8,373 nt of DNA. Source: Verrucomicrobia bacterium TMED44. Lineage in GTDB: Bacteria; Verrucomicrobiota; Verrucomicrobiia; Opitutales; Seribacteraceae. The stretch covers positions 8,546 through 16,918 of the forward strand of contig NHCX01000037.1 of the NCBI GenBank assembly GCA_002168015.1. Reading direction: 5' to 3'. Made by a program: the position numbers and the translations under genes. Under the pieces are notes generated by a model. It was not told the DNA's origin, did not search any database, and saw only the letters and a program-made list of their open reading frames with translations. Position 1 is the stretch's first letter; each line of letters starts with the position of its first letter. Shown in pieces: positions 8,228 through 8,373 of the stretch.

Positions 8228-8373
8228 ATGGAACGCTCCGTTATCGCACTTCTACACGGCCCCGACCAGCCAGGCATAGTGGCAAAAGTGGCGGGTTGGA
8301 TCCACGAACATGGTGGTAATGTCTTGCATGCGGATCAACACTTGGATCGTCAGGAAAATATCTTTTTTCAACG
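8228..8373 (+). CDS. purU: Probable formyltetrahydrofolate deformylase, N-terminal part (cut by window edge)
   Basis: This is the first 48 codons of a gene still open at the right edge. PurU hydrolyses 10-formyl-tetrahydrofolate to formate and tetrahydrofolate, balancing one-carbon pools and supplying formate for purine synthesis where PurT is present. The visible part is an N-terminal ACT domain. HGPDQPGIVAKVAGWI (residues 10-25) is the first strand, loop and helix, and GGNVLHADQHLD (29-40) is the next strand with the DQH seen in PurU. FFQR follows, where PurU usually has FFMR. The catalytic formyl-transferase-like domain is beyond the window, so another ACT protein such as a GcvR-like regulator is possible but fits less well. 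The ATG lies 9 bp after the carB stop, so the two are almost surely co-transcribed. GGAG overlapping the end of carB (8212-8215) is 12 bases from the ATG, rather far for a ribosome site. Confidence 0.87.
   Translation, partial: MERSVIALLHGPDQPGIVAKVAGWIHEHGGNVLHADQHLDRQENIFFQ

Noticed and set aside
1..8373. A defence, mobile or otherwise undescribed multi-gene system
   Set aside because: Every sizeable gene except the small cysteine-motif protein belongs to a familiar housekeeping or metabolic family, and there are no integrases, direct repeats or abrupt composition changes.

Overview
The window looks like ordinary bacterial chromosome carrying mostly housekeeping genes. Base composition is moderate and even. 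Discriminating-type GluRS and GlnRS genes sit side by side, next to an MFS transporter of the kind I associate with Verrucomicrobiota and Planctomycetota and a small secreted CCxxC protein. Together these suggest a member of the PVC group, most likely Verrucomicrobiota. This placement is inference from protein resemblance only. I see no phage, insertion sequence, CRISPR array, tRNA or rRNA.

Layout. The left half is read on the minus strand. gltX (3761 down to 2256) is followed after 13 bp by glnS (2242 down to 569). After a 113 bp gap comes the N-terminal part of an MFS transporter that runs off the left edge. The right half is read on the plus strand. It starts with an atypical short-chain dehydrogenase of the YhfK/SDR_a5 type (3869-4534), then a 104-residue secreted cysteine-motif protein (4591-4905) and a strong rho-independent terminator (4944-4971). 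A second plus-strand unit follows: full-length carB (4997-8218) and, 9 bp later, the start of a probable purU that runs off the right edge. The 107 bp between gltX and the dehydrogenase gene is a divergent promoter region.

How the genes work together. gltX and glnS form a likely two-gene unit supplying Glu-tRNA(Glu) and Gln-tRNA(Gln) directly, so the organism need not rely on the transamidation route for Gln-tRNA. CarB makes carbamoyl phosphate for pyrimidines and arginine. PurU releases formate from 10-formyl-tetrahydrofolate, so the carB-purU pair joins two nucleotide-related steps. carA is not next to carB in this window.

I find no convincing new system. The items most worth a second look are the small secreted protein with a duplicated CPxS/CCxxC motif, the gltX-glnS pairing, the carB-purU pairing, and the near absence of Shine-Dalgarno sequences ahead of the seven starts.
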